Below, piece after piece: positions 41,933 to 53,500 of a stretch of 56,191 nt of DNA; position 1 is the stretch's first letter, and the number at the start of each line of letters is the position of its first letter. This DNA is from UBA1195 sp045598025. Lineage in GTDB: Bacteria; Bacteroidota; Bacteroidia; Bacteroidales; WCHB1-69. The stretch lies in contig JAZLLH010000059.1 in the NCBI GenBank assembly GCA_045598025.1, positions 1-56,191 on the forward strand, written 5' to 3'. Under the pieces are notes generated by a model. It worked only from the letters and a program-made list of their open reading frames with translations. It made no database searches and was not told the origin of the DNA. Both the position numbers and the translations under genes were made by a program.

Positions 41933-42145
41933 ATGAAAAAAGTTATTTTTTTCTTTTCCATCGTGCTTATGGTTGCCTTTTTTTCTTCTTGTGAAAAGAC
42001 CTGTACCTGCAAGACATACGTCAATGGAGAGGTGAAAGCTACCGTTGAAGATGTAGAATTGGATAAGGATAATTTCAGCAAATGTTCCGATATGGACTCC
42101 TACGTTGAGTTGGATAGTGAAAAAAACGGCACAAAATGCAGATAA
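41933..42145 (+). CDS. Small Cys-rich lipoprotein
   Basis: A 70-residue protein with a lipoprotein signal MKKVIFFFSIVLMVAFFSSC, the lipid Cys being residue 20. The 51-residue mature part has four further cysteines (EKTCTCKTYVNG, FSKCSD, GTKCR), enough for two disulfides, and an acidic middle (VEDVELDKDNFSK). I recognise no family. It has its own promoter and lies 18 bp before the VOC gene, so both may be cotranscribed. The good signal peptide, promoter and Cys pattern make it a real gene. Confidence 0.75.
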   Translation: MKKVIFFFSIVLMVAFFSSCEKTCTCKTYVNGEVKATVEDVELDKDNFSKCSDMDSYVELDSEKNGTKCR

Positions 42146-42163
42146 AATAACATTTGTAATTAT

Positions 42164-43225
42164 ATGGAATTATATAATAGTGGCATACAGCAAATAGGCA
42201 TCGGTGTCCCCAATGCGGATGATGCTTGGCGGTGGTATAAAGAATTTTTCAATGCGGATGTCGTCATTATTGACGAATACGCCAAGGCGGAATACATGCT
42301 TCCCTACACGGACGGGCAAGTGTGCGATCGGCACACCATTCTGGCAGTCAGTTTGCAGGGAGGCGGAGGTTTTGAAATATGGCAGCATCGCAGCCATGTG
42401 CCGACTTTTCCCGTTTTTGAAATCAAACCCGGTGATCTGGGTATATATGCCTGCAAGATCAAGTGCAAGAATGCTTCGGCTGCTTACCGTTATTACAAAC
42501 AGAAAAAATTGGACTTGTCTCCTGTTTATACTTCGGTAAACGGAGGTAACTACTTCTACCTGAGGGATCCATACAAGAACGTATTCCAGATTGTGGAAAG
42601 CAATGATTTCTTCCATCCGAGTCTGCATCCTTCCGGAGGAGCATATGGCGCCGTCATTGGTGTGAGCGATATGGAAAAGAGCATTGCCTTTTATCGTAAC
42701 CTGTTGGGATATGATCAGGTGTTGTCCGATCAAACCGGTGAGTTTGACGATTTGGCCTATCTCGGGGCTTCCCATACCACTTTTCGCAGGGTAGTGCTGA
42801 CTCATTCCAAACCAAGAGCGGGTGCTTTTTCCCGTCTGTTCGGGACTTCTCATTTGGAACTGATTCAGGCAAAGGATGTCCCTGTTCGGAAAATTTACGA
42901 AGGACGCTGGTGGGGAGATCCCGGATTCATCCATCTCTGCTTTGATATCCGTGGCATGAAGAAAATGCGCGAACGTTGCCAAAAAGAAGGCTATCCGTTT
43001 ACCGTGGATACGGAATCCATATTGGAAGACAACTTCGATATGGGAGAAGCGGCCGGTAATTTTGCCTACAACGAAGATCCGGACGGAACGTTGATAGAAT
43101 ATGTGGAAACGCATCGCATTCCCATTATGCAGAAGTGGGGTATTTTTCTCAATCTGCGCAAGCGGAAACCCGGCAAGGCCCTTCCGGACTGGATGCTGCG
43201 ATGCCTCCGCTTTATGAGGAAGTAA
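42164..43225 (+). CDS. Double VOC-domain (glyoxalase/dioxygenase superfamily) protein
   Basis: A 353-residue cytoplasmic protein with two VOC units. The first opens NSGIQQIGIGVPNADDAWRWYKEFF and includes GGGGFEIWQHRSH; the second opens GGAYGAVIGVSDMEKSIAFYRNLLGYD and ends EDPDGTLIEYVE, with an acidic metal-ligand-like Glu. This two-module layout recalls extradiol dioxygenases and lactoylglutathione lyases, but the metal ligands cannot be placed safely by eye. Substrate unknown. It follows the small lipoprotein gene and is convergent with the C10 protease gene. Confidence 0.85.
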   Translation: MELYNSGIQQIGIGVPNADDAWRWYKEFFNADVVIIDEYAKAEYMLPYTDGQVCDRHTILAVSLQGGGGFEIWQHRSHVPTFPVFEIKPGDLGIYACKIKCKNASAAYRYYKQKKLDLSPVYTSVNGGNYFYLRDPYKNVFQIVESNDFFHPSLHPSGGAYGAVIGVSDMEKSIAFYRNLLGYDQVLSDQTGEFDDLAYLGASHTTFRRVVLTHSKPRAGAFSRLFGTSHLELIQAKDVPVRKIYEGRWWGDPGFIHLCFDIRGMKKMRERCQKEGYPFTVDTESILEDNFDMGEAAGNFAYNEDPDGTLIEYVETHRIPIMQKWGIFLNLRKRKPGKALPDWMLRCLRFMRK

Positions 43226-43282
43226 TGTGATTCCCGATTATATCCGGCAGGCGGCAATACCGCAGCTGCCGTTGATTTGAAC

Positions 43283-46261
43283 TCAGCGTCTGATGATTTT
43301 GCAGACGCTGCTTTTTTGTTCTTCGTTCGTGATTTGGAGGAAGTACATTCCCTTGACGAAGGAAGATATTTCCAATGTAAAATGACCTTCTGTCGCTTTT
43401 CCTTCCAGCAGCAGGCGTCCGACAGCATCGGTGAAACGGTAGGTGCAGTTACCCGTATTTTCCGGAATGACGACATGCAATTGTTCGTATGCCGGATTCG
43501 GATACGCGAGGATGTTCAAGGGATTGTTGGTGTTTGATATTCCTAGTTCGCATGCGATTCCCAGACTTTTGCGAACGATGTATCCGCATTCGTCCGTGAT
43601 GTCAACATACAGCGTGTCCAAGCCGCTGCTGTTGATCTGCATTGTCACCCAATTCAGGCTGCTGTCGCTGCAGATGTCCCAATCCGATGAGCCGGAGAGG
43701 AACCAGCGGTATTTTTGGGCAAAAGGAATGGAATCCAGAGAGTAGATGGCGTAACTTTTTTTGTTGAAGTGCGTCTGCCCATTTATGCCGGCTGATGTGT
43801 TACCCATGCTGTCGCAGAAAATGAATCTCAGGCTGCGGAATTCATGGCAGCCTCCGTGTGTACTGTATGCGTGAAATCCCAACACTCCCTGTCCTTTTTC
43901 GGAGATGTGCAGCATGCAGCAGAGGGAGTCTTCGTTCTCCAGGGACCATTGAGGACTTTCCAGTATCCAGCGATAAGAGGCTGCGCCTGTTACCGGAGTT
44001 GTACAGAATGTGTAATCACCCAGTCCTTCCGGACGTTCTCCATGTATCTGTCCTACCTTTCCTATGGGGTCATCGCAGGTGATGTGCAGCACAACGATGC
44101 TGTCTTTTCCGTCAGCAGCCGTAAAAACCTGACGGTAGTCTCCATTTTCGGTGATTTGTATGCCGTTCCAATTCGTGCTTCCGCAAAAAGCCGTGTCCAA
44201 TTCCGTGTAGGCGGAAACCGGAATGGTGTTGCAACGGAAATGGTATTCCCATTGAGGCAGCAGGCGGGCGGAAGGTGCGTAGCAGCGGTCGGATGAATCG
44301 TTTCCCATGCGGTAACGCAGCGAGGTCCCTTCCATCAGAGCGGCATTTCTGCCTGTGCGGTCTGAAAAAGAAGTATTTTCCTTATAAAGACAGGCCAGAG
44401 AGAAACAGTTGCGGATGTATATGCTGTTCCCGTTCTCAACGAGGCACAGGGTGTCTCCGTCTCTGTACTTTCCGGCTGGGACATAGCGGATCATGGTATT
44501 CAGCACGGCGTTTTCCGGTACATCAAAACCCAGGGCCGTCGCCTTTCCGTAATTGATGGGAATGCTCAGTTGGTTTTTCTGCGCATCTGTTTCCGTCAAC
44601 AGGTAGCGGATGCAGGTGCTGTTCAGGGTCTGCGGGCGGGTCGGGCCGGACAGGACTTTCGGGCTGAGGTAATGGCTCCCGTCGCTGACGACATCGCGAT
44701 AATTGGTGTCGGTTCCGGGGATATAGTACGACAGGTATATGTATAGGGTGTCGGGAGCCGAGTCTTCGCTGTGCATGCTTCCCATGCGGTACTGGTACCG
44801 GATACGCAGACTGTCCATGCGGTAAGGATTCTGGAACAGTTTATCGGAGTGGGCCGTTCCGAAATCATCGGCTGTGGGGTCAAATACCGTGCCTATGCTA
44901 TGGATTTTGGCGCAATGACTGCTTTCCTTCGAGTAAACATGCTGCAGGGTATCCGGTTGCAGGCTGATATAGCAGAGGGTGTCCGGAGATACGCTGCTGT
45001 AGGCATCCGAGGAAACCCATCCGAAATTCTGTTCTTCCTTATAGGGATTCAGGTTGATCACTACGGACTGGTCTTTGGAGTAGTTGCCGTTTCCGCCGCC
45101 GGTGCCGATTCCGCCCGGACAGAGACTGTCGATTGTGCAGTAGCAATTGTAAGAACCTCCCCATCCCCAATTGAAATGGAAGAGGTCGTTCTTGTCGAAT
45201 CCGTCGCATACGAAAGCGTGACCGGCACCTCCTCCGGAAGGACTGTATCCGGAAAAAATCACCGGCTGCCGTTCCCTCAGTTGAGACTTGAGCAGGTTCT
45301 TCCATTGGGTGTCGTTGAAGTTGATTTTCCGTTCACCAGATGCCGAGCGGTATCCGAAGTAGTTTCGGAAGGCGTTCCGTGCGTCCTGTGCGTTTTCGTT
45401 CCAATATGCGTATACGTAGGCTCCGCTTCCTGTCGGGGAATAGGTCATGTCTGTGGCTACGCCGCAATGGTACAGCAGTTGTGCTGTGGCAGACCGTTGG
45501 TAGGCCTTGGGCAGCGCACCGAAATATTCGGGCATGTTGGCATATTTATAGGTAGTGTTTCCGAAATTGGCAGAAAGCAATCCATAGGTAGAGTGGCGGT
45601 AACTGTGGGAACCATAACCGTGGATGGGATATTTCCAGTATCGTATGACAATGGCCATGGCGGTTGCTGTACATCCTGCCGGACAACGTCCGCCGTAGTA
45701 TACGGAACTCACCTTGCCGTCTTTAGGACAGGAATCGTTGTAATAAGGCCACTGGTCCCACATGATTCGGGAGGTGAGAGGCTCCACACTTTCCGCTTTT
45801 TCATTGAACTGTATTCCGGCAGTGGGCTGCAGCAGCAGATCCCAACGGGAACTTACGCTTTCCGATGCTGGAATTTGCCGGACGACGGCATCGGTAATTT
45901 CCTCACGCATGGCGTCCAGCAGATATCTGAAATTGGTCGGCATGCCAGCTGTATCGAATCGTCCTTCCGTAGCATAGGCCAATACAGGGAGAATGTTTCG
46001 GGATGCAGACACGATGACAAAGCCTCCTCCTTTGACATTAAAAACGTAGTAGCAGGCATCTCCCGAACTTTTATGGAGTTCGTCGAGAGGTGCAATATAG
46101 GCTAATTCCAGATTGATGGCAGATTTCTGCCGATAGGAAGTGGTGAATTGGTTCAAAAAAGCACTTCCTGCCACAGCCGCATCCTGAGGCGTGACATTTT
46201 GGGCCCGTCCGCTCCATGCGAGGGCCATCATTACCAATATGGAAACAATCGGTTTTTTCAT
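43283..46261 (-). CDS. C10 family (streptopain-like) cysteine protease with T9SS sorting tail
   Basis: A 992-residue secreted protease. The start at 46261 gives the signal MKKPIVSILVMMALAWSGRAQ. A Spi-like prodomain (about residues 22-150: GGGFVIVSASRNILPVLAYATEG) precedes the catalytic domain with Cys197 in RCPAGCTATAMA, His348 in GGAGHAFVCDGFD, and FHFNWGWGG downstream. Long Ig-like parts follow, one of which resembles the GCDSI module of the protein at 2135-4210 (FCGSTNWNGIQITENGDYRQVF ... GKDSIVVLHI). The C-terminus NILAYPNPAYEQLHVVIP ... GMYFLQITNEEQKSSVCKI is a T9SS type A sorting domain. Related enzymes are SpeB, PrtT and interpain. An extracellular role in protein breakdown is likely. 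Confidence 0.92.
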   Translation of the reverse strand: MKKPIVSILVMMALAWSGRAQNVTPQDAAVAGSAFLNQFTTSYRQKSAINLELAYIAPLDELHKSSGDACYYVFNVKGGGFVIVSASRNILPVLAYATEGRFDTAGMPTNFRYLLDAMREEITDAVVRQIPASESVSSRWDLLLQPTAGIQFNEKAESVEPLTSRIMWDQWPYYNDSCPKDGKVSSVYYGGRCPAGCTATAMAIVIRYWKYPIHGYGSHSYRHSTYGLLSANFGNTTYKYANMPEYFGALPKAYQRSATAQLLYHCGVATDMTYSPTGSGAYVYAYWNENAQDARNAFRNYFGYRSASGERKINFNDTQWKNLLKSQLRERQPVIFSGYSPSGGGAGHAFVCDGFDKNDLFHFNWGWGGSYNCYCTIDSLCPGGIGTGGGNGNYSKDQSVVINLNPYKEEQNFGWVSSDAYSSVSPDTLCYISLQPDTLQHVYSKESSHCAKIHSIGTVFDPTADDFGTAHSDKLFQNPYRMDSLRIRYQYRMGSMHSEDSAPDTLYIYLSYYIPGTDTNYRDVVSDGSHYLSPKVLSGPTRPQTLNSTCIRYLLTETDAQKNQLSIPINYGKATALGFDVPENAVLNTMIRYVPAGKYRDGDTLCLVENGNSIYIRNCFSLACLYKENTSFSDRTGRNAALMEGTSLRYRMGNDSSDRCYAPSARLLPQWEYHFRCNTIPVSAYTELDTAFCGSTNWNGIQITENGDYRQVFTAADGKDSIVVLHITCDDPIGKVGQIHGERPEGLGDYTFCTTPVTGAASYRWILESPQWSLENEDSLCCMLHISEKGQGVLGFHAYSTHGGCHEFRSLRFIFCDSMGNTSAGINGQTHFNKKSYAIYSLDSIPFAQKYRWFLSGSSDWDICSDSSLNWVTMQINSSGLDTLYVDITDECGYIVRKSLGIACELGISNTNNPLNILAYPNPAYEQLHVVIPENTGNCTYRFTDAVGRLLLEGKATEGHFTLEISSFVKGMYFLQITNEEQKSSVCKIIRR
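43284..43317 (+). terminator. Terminator of the VOC gene inside the convergent protease gene end
   Basis: CAGCGTCTG (43284-43292) and CAGACGCTG (43302-43310) form a perfect 9-bp stem with a 9-nt loop, followed by CTTTTTTG on the plus strand. It lies 58 bp past the VOC stop but overlaps the final codons of the minus-strand C10 protease gene. Confidence 0.75.
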
Positions 46262-46291
46262 ACGAAAAATTTTGTGGTTTAAATGAGACTG

Positions 46292-46299
46292 CAAAAGTA
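46292..46299 (-). promoter_or_regulatory. -7 box TACTTTTG for the C10 protease gene
   Basis: On the minus strand TACTTTTG lies 30 bp before the ATG at 46261. Confidence 0.6.
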
Positions 46300-46342
46300 C
46301 AAATTATTTGGATATGTCGGAAAGCGGAACGAGAAATTTGAC

Positions 46343-46350
46343 TACTTTTG
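46343..46350 (+). promoter_or_regulatory. -7 box TACTTTTG for kdsA
   Basis: TACTTTTG lies 21 bp before the ATG at 46372, so an in-frame ATG at 46348, overlapping the box, is not the start. Confidence 0.6.
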
Positions 46351-46371
46351 CATTTCAAAATACGATTTTTT

Positions 46372-47205
46372 ATGCAGAACGATGTTTTTTCTACACTCCC
46401 AACTTTGAAGTACACGGACAAAAATCATTTTTTTCTGATTGCAGGACCCTGTGTGATTGAAAACGAGCACATGCCTATGGAAATAGCCTCCCGTATCGCG
46501 GAGGTGTGCGACCGTTTGGAGATTCCTTTTATATTCAAGGCATCCTATAAAAAAGCCAATCGTTCCAGTCTGCATTCGTTCACGGGAATAGGAGACAGGC
46601 GGGGGTTGGAATTGCTGGCAGAGGTAGGCCGAAGCTTGCACATTCCCACTCTGACGGATGTTCATTCGGTGGCGGAAGCTTCCATGGCTGCCGAATATGT
46701 GGATGTGCTGCAGATTCCAGCTTTTCTGTGCCGTCAGACGGAGTTGCTGGTAGCTGCTGCGGAAACCGGGAAGTGGGTAAACATAAAGAAAGGGCAGTTT
46801 GTCTCTCCGGAAGCTATGTGCTTTGCTGTTGAAAAAGTGAGGGCGGAGGGCAATGATAAGGTGATGCTGACTGAAAGGGGCTCCTCTTTCGGTTATCAGG
46901 ATCTTGTCGTTGATTTTACAGGACTGCCCGTTATGCAGCGCAATCACTGTCCGGTAGTGCTGGATGTTACCCATGCGTTGCAGCAGCCGAATCAAAGCAG
47001 CGGCGTGACAGCAGGGAAACGAGACCGCATTGATGTGCTGGCCCGGGCCGGAGTGGCTGCCGGTTTTGATGGCCTTTTTATGGAAACCCATCCGAATCCG
47101 GATGAGGCTCTTTCGGACAAAACGACCATGCTTCCTTTGGATTGTTTGGAATCTCTTTTGGAAAAATTATTGCTCATACGGAAAACTTTGAACGGGTTCC
47201 GATAG
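46372..47205 (+). CDS. kdsA: 3-deoxy-8-phosphooctulonate synthase
   Basis: KdsA condenses phosphoenolpyruvate and arabinose 5-phosphate to KDO-8-phosphate for the LPS inner core. The 277-residue TIM barrel has IAGPCVIENEHMPMEIA, the substrate loop FKASYKKANRSSLHSF, TDVHSVAEASMAAEYVDVLQIPAFLCRQTELL, NIKKGQFVSPEAM and VLDVTHALQQPNQSSG. The Asn-type versus Cys-type metal class cannot be fixed by eye. It stands alone, divergent from the C10 protease. Confidence 0.95.
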   Translation: MQNDVFSTLPTLKYTDKNHFFLIAGPCVIENEHMPMEIASRIAEVCDRLEIPFIFKASYKKANRSSLHSFTGIGDRRGLELLAEVGRSLHIPTLTDVHSVAEASMAAEYVDVLQIPAFLCRQTELLVAAAETGKWVNIKKGQFVSPEAMCFAVEKVRAEGNDKVMLTERGSSFGYQDLVVDFTGLPVMQRNHCPVVLDVTHALQQPNQSSGVTAGKRDRIDVLARAGVAAGFDGLFMETHPNPDEALSDKTTMLPLDCLESLLEKLLLIRKTLNGFR

Positions 47206-47505
47206 AATCTGTGGGAGGCCCCTAAGATTTTTTATGATTTTTTTTGTATAAAAACTGCTGCAAACTGAAAAAATGTATATCTTTGCAAACTGAAAGCATT
47301 CGTTCTTTTATATTATCATTTGTTTTGATAAAGCATTGGAACAATTGAGTCTGTGGCATTATTACTTCGGCATACAGATATTTTCTTGAACAGATAAAAA
47401 GAGCAATTTGTAAAGAATTATGTATTTTGGTTGCGGTCATGTAACCCCGCTGCTGCCAGAAGTGTAAAACAGAAATTGGGGTTGCCTTATTAAATTTTTT
47501 CAGTT
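47206..47505 (+). promoter_or_regulatory. 300-bp leader region of the giant beta-helix gene
   Basis: No gene is evident in this gap. A -7 box TATCTTTG stands at 47278-47285, predicting an untranslated leader of about 210 nt, far longer than the 20-70 nt leaders seen for other genes here. Within it AACCCC (47443-47448) and GGGGTT (47478-47483) could pair around a 29-nt loop. Just after kdsA the sequence is T-rich without a clear terminator stem. Confidence 0.5.
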
Positions 47506-50500
47506 ATGAAGAAGTTCATCTTTATGATGCTGGTGGTGTTTTTGGCACTGCCTTTCGGCTTTTCGCAAAGCCGAATCGTAATCTCGGAGAACTTCGACGG
47601 AGGCACTCAGAGTTTCACTGTTTCGCCCAGTACGGGTTGGGAACGTGACACTCTTCTGAGTGTGAGCGGTCGCCGTTCCATGTGGGGCATAGTTCCCAAT
47701 GCGGAAGGCGATTCTGTCGAACTGATTTCTCCGATGTACGACTTGAGCAACTACGCCTACGCGTACTTGCGCTTCTCCCATATCTGCAAGGTATCCGAAG
47801 ATGACGAAGTCTCTGTCGAATACCGGGAAGATTACATGGGAGCAAAGTGGACGAAGATTCCTGTAGGGGACTACAAAGGAACGACGCCCACGTACAAAAA
47901 ATCCCGCTGCTTCCACCAAGGAAGCTACAATACATGGGTCAAATCCGACCTGATGTATCAGCCGGACAATTCCTGGTGGAAGACAGAGTCTTTTGATGTA
48001 AGCCAGGAAGTTTCCTTCGCAAACGTGCAATTCAAATTCAAAATCAAGAAAGGCAGTTCGCTGGGTACCAATTTTGCCTGGGGCTGGTTTATCGATAATT
48101 TTGAATTGACAGCAGCTGTGACCCAAATAGCCCCTCCTGTAGTGGTATTGTTGGATCCTGTCATATCCGGCCAGGTATTCGGAGCCGGTCCTTATGACAT
48201 TACGGCAAAATGTGCCAAGCGCACTTTGTTGGCGCTGCAAAATCCGGTCCTTCGTTACACTTGCACCGAGTTGAGCGGACAAATCCATCAGGATTCTGTG
48301 CTGATGAAAGCCAAGGAAGGCGACAGCATCTGGGTGGCAACCATTCCTCAACAGAAAGTGGGAACGCAGGTCGCTTATACGGTATATGCCAGCGATACGG
48401 CCGGTAACAACGGCAGTGTGTTTTCTTCTTATCAAATCGGTCGTGAGTGGGGCTTTGACAGCAACTGCGTAGCTCTCATCGCTATTGATACTCCGCAGAG
48501 AGGTGCTCTCGCCGGCAAAACCAATAAAGTGGTTGTGGATATGCAGAACCGTGGATTGAAAACCCTGTCCAGTGCGGACATCAACTGGTCAGTGAATGGT
48601 GTACAGCAGTCTACTTATCACTGGAAAGGTTCTCTGATAGAAGGTTTCAATGAAAAAGTGGCTATCGGAACTTTCGTGGCCAGAGCCGATCAGTATGATA
48701 CCATCGTAGCATGGGTCTCCAATCCCAACGGAGTCACCAATACGACGGAAGATACCATGGTAACTCGTCATACCTATGGTTGCAATCAAATATTCAACGG
48801 TTCCTACACTGTGGGTGCCAGTGGCAATTTCAAGGACATCCAGTCTGCCTTGGATGCAATCAATCTGTGCGGAACGGGCGGAAACGTTATCTTGAATGTG
48901 GCATCCGGTACCTATATCGGTGGATTGGATTTCACGGGTTACATGGATATCATCGGTTCGAATGACCATCTGACGATACAGGCTTCTACCGGAAATCCTG
49001 AGGACGTTGTCATTATGTCAGACACAGCTAATCCTACGTCTTCCGTGGCTGTTTTTTCCAATGCTCATAACATCACCCTGCGCAATCTGACGATGAAGGG
49101 TATGGGAACAGCCATTCCTATCACGGATACCAACAGCAACATTACCATTGAGGGCTGCCGTATTTATTTGGATACCGAGACAACGACGACTTATGCCGGT
49201 GTGGCCATCGATGGTAGGGCAGAAAAAATCCGTATCCTCAACAACTTCATAGAGGGAGCCTATTATGGCCTGTATACCCGTGGCGTCAGCGCAACTCAGA
49301 AATTGAAAAACATCACGTTGAGAAACAATGATGTCATGTCTTCCTACTATGGTACATATTATTATTATACGGATTTCGACTATGTCTGCAACAACCGCGT
49401 CTATAACCGTACTTTAGAAGTTTCTAGTGGGTCATTTTATGGAATAGATATGTCCTATTGCGATGCCGAAGAAGTGAGTAACAACCGTGTGTGGACACGT
49501 TCAAAAGTCAGCGGCGGTCAGGGTATGTACATTTATTATTTCAATCAGGACAGTCTGCGTCGTGGATTGGTCGCGAATAACGAAGTCATTTACAATGCCA
49601 CAGGCACGGCATACGGTATCTATACCGGTTATTCTGAATGCGAATTCGTGAACAATTCTGTGCTGATGAATGGATCGGGAGCTTCTCGTGCCGTGTATTG
49701 CAACAACTATACGCAGGGCATGTCCATGCATTTCTATAACAATAACTTCGTATGCTATAACGGAGGTTATCCCATGTATTTCGTGTACAATTACTACATG
49801 GGCACGGATATACTGCTGGATTACAACAACTGCTATGGAAATGATTATATAGGATACATCGGCAGTGCTCAAACTACTTTGAGCGGATGGCAGGCGATTT
49901 CCATGGATGCCAATGCCACCAATATCAATCCTGTATTCAAGGATCCTACGGTTTCGGCTGTCTGTCTGCATTACAATGGCTTGAACTGTCCCAAATTCAC
50001 AGGTGTGGATTATGATATTGACGATACGCTGCGTACGTCTCTGACGACTTTGGGGTGCTATTCCGAAACCCCGAAAAGTTTTGATGCCGCTCTGATCGGA
50101 TTCTACGATTTGAAATCTTCCTATACGATGGGAGTAAACAATCCGCTGTATGTGATTCTGATGAATTCCGGTTCCAAGGATACGCTGAAATCCTGCGATA
50201 TTCAGTGGAGCGTCAACGGCGTTGCTCAGACACCGATGAGCTGGAATGGTCTCCTTCTGCCTTTCGAAACGGATACCGTGTATATCGGTACTTTCCAAGT
50301 GGTGGATGGAGCAGTCCACGGAAGCACTCGTCTCGCTGCCAATTTGAGCAAGCAAAACGGCATGCGTTCCGATATGAAACCGTTTAATGATTCCGTTAAA
50401 GCTTCTACTTACGGCTGTCAGTCTGCCATGGCAGGAACGTATACTATCGGTGGTACTTCAGCCAATTTCGCTTCCTTGTCAGATGCTTTGGATATTCTGG

Positions 50501-53500
50501 GAATCTGCGGTGTAAGTGGAAATGTGGAATTCCAATTGAATCCTGGAACCTATGCTCCCATTTCTTTGGGTACTATTCCGGGATTGTCCGCTACCAGTAC
50601 TCTGACCATCACTTCGGCTACCGGTAATGCGGCCGATGTAATTATTACCGGTTCCGGTACTTTGGTGAATCTGAGCGCTACCTCTTTTGTGCGCATCAAG
50701 AACCTGACTCTTGATGGATTGTCAGCTACTTATGGTGTGTACATCAATGGTGCATGCAATGACATTCAGGTGAAATACTGCAACATCAAGATGAATCCGG
50801 CCAGTACATCTACCATTTATGGTGTCTATTGTGCCAGCGGATTTGTCCGTAACGATATCCACATCGTAGGAAATAGCATCGATGGCGGTTATTACGGCAT
50901 ATATATGTACAACGGAACGGGTTCTGCTGCAGCTCAGCACGGTCTCGGACACCGCGTGGACAGCAACACGATTACCAATCCGTATTACTATGGAATGTAT
51001 GGTTATTATACCGATTTCGAAAGTGTTTCCCACAACCGTATCATAGCTCGCCGTGCCAATGCAAACACGTATTGTTACGGTATCTACACTTACTATTGTA
51101 ACCATAGATATATTGTCGGTAACTACGTAGACGCTTTGCGTAAATCCTTCAACTACAGCTATGGTATTTATGTGTATTATTCCAACTATTCAACCTATGC
51201 ACAGAATACGACGGATACCACCTACGTGTTGGACAACGATGTGCGCTGCATAGGTCAGACGGGTTACGCATATCCTATCTATATGTACTACGGTAACCAA
51301 CAGGTTCTCCACAACAGTGTGTATGTGGAATGCATGTATGACAACAGTTACGGAATCTATGTATATGAAGCATCTCCCTATCATGCGGATCTCAAAAACA
51401 ACAATGTATACATAGTGAACGGTCGTAATGCTTATCCCATTTACGCCGGAGGAACCATTAGCTGTTACAACATTGATGGCAATAATATCTACCATCCGAT
51501 GACCGGAAGCGGTTTGACGACAGCTCCTTATTTGGCATACTATAACGGAGCCCGTTCGGATTTGGCCGGTTTGAAATTGTATGATACAAATGCTACGATT
51601 CTGGAACCTGAACTCATTGACATTCAGAGAGACGGTATGGTGTGTGCCAACACCGGCATCACTACCAAACCCGTAAGCAATGTTTATTACAACACCTACG
51701 GATACAGAGATCATACCGGCGCACTCCGTGCAGCAGTTCCTACCCGTGGTGCTTACGAACCCGTTGCTCTGATCAACAATGCACAGTTGTTTGCTTTCTC
51801 CGCTCCGACGGCCGTTGTAATGATGAACGGTAGCAGTACCGATGTGAGAGTAATACTGAAAAACAGAGGTGACAGCACCTTGCGCAGTTGCACCATCGCA
51901 TGGGATGTGAATGGAATCAGCCAGACTCCTGTTCAATGGACCGGAAACTTGAGCAAAACGGATACCATGTCCGTCTTTTTGGGTAGAGTTTATGTTTTTG
52001 ACAGTTCGTATACCATTACGGCATACGTTTCCAATCCAAACGGAAAAACGGATGACCTTGCTGTGGATGACACTATTCGCACGGAACTGATCGGATGTTC
52101 CACTATGTTGAACGGCACCTATGTGGTGGGCAGCAGTGCGGCAGCCGACATGGATTTCAACAAAGCCATGCAGGTTATGAGCAAGTGCGGAGTATCCGGG
52201 GCTGTGGAACTGCAACTGGAACCCGGTGTGTATTATGCCAATCTGGACTTCACGGGAATTATCGGAATGACCAATTCCAACGTATCCGTGACCATTACTT
52301 CCACAACCGGCCACGACAGCGATGTGGTAATAGAAGCCTTGGCAGAAGAACCCACCTTCAGAATTGCCAATACCTATAATTTCACTTTGAAAAACGTGAC
52401 GGTAAGAGGTTATATGAGAGGTGCCACTTCCAATGCCATCACTTTGGACGGTAACAACAAGAACTTGACAATCCGTAATTGTATTTTGGTTACGAATAAA
52501 GTCAATTCTTCCGTAACTTCCGATGTGGCTATTTTTTCCAAACCGTCCAGTGCGGATACGGTGATGGTGATTGCCAACAACACCATTATCGGTAACGGAG
52601 GTATCTATCTGTATGGAACCAGCGGTTCCCGCAGCCATGATGTGCGTATTGACAGCAACACTATCTTGAGTCCGTACTACTATGGTATCTATACCTACTA
52701 TTACGATATCCGTACGCTCAATGCCAATTTCCTCCATAAGGATAAAAACGAAAGCGTTTGCTATTACGGACTTTATCCGGTGTATACCTACGGTGTGGAT
52801 GACCAAGCAACGAGTTTCAGTTTCAACCGCGTGCATGGAGCCTACAATAACGCACTGTATATGACCGGACAGTATTCCAATGGTGTGAGCAGTTCGAATG
52901 TAAATAATCCTGTTGTTATCTGCAACAACGAGTTCATCTGTACCGGCAGTTCAACCAGTTACAATGTGACCATGTGGAACAGCGGTGGTTATATTCTGTT
53001 CAACAATAACTCCATCATTGTTCCTCAAGGAGCATCCCGTACTTATATGTTCTCTTCCTATACGTATAATCCGGGACACTTCAAATTCATGAACAATAAT
53101 TTTGTCAACTACGGAACTGTTACCAATGTGTATTATACCAACATGGCTAACCAGATTACCACCTATGCGGATGCTTGGGACTATAATAACTATTGGCATG
53201 GTTCAGCCGTATTCAATATCAACGGTTCGGTTGCCAATACGTTGGCAGGTTTCGCCAGTCTGATACAGAATGGCAGGGATGCCCATTCTACGGAAGCGGA
53301 TCCGATGATCCCGAATGCGGATTCCTGCGCCAAGCCGGGTAAATGGGCCGGCATGCTCTGTCCTATGGCCGATTCTGCGACTACGGACATCATGGGCGTA
53401 CTGCGCAGTTCAATGACGTATAAAGGATGTTATTCCGAAACCTTCCATCTGGATGCAGCTCTGCTTAGTTTCGATGAACCTTCTTACGAAGCGGTCGTGG

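Noticed and set aside
51190..52836. A 548-codon open frame on the minus strand within the giant gene, plus similar ones at 49501-50355 and 47500-48435
   Set aside because: They arise opposite the codon pattern of the Tyr/Asn-rich helix; products are low-complexity Ile/Val/His-rich and lack domain features.
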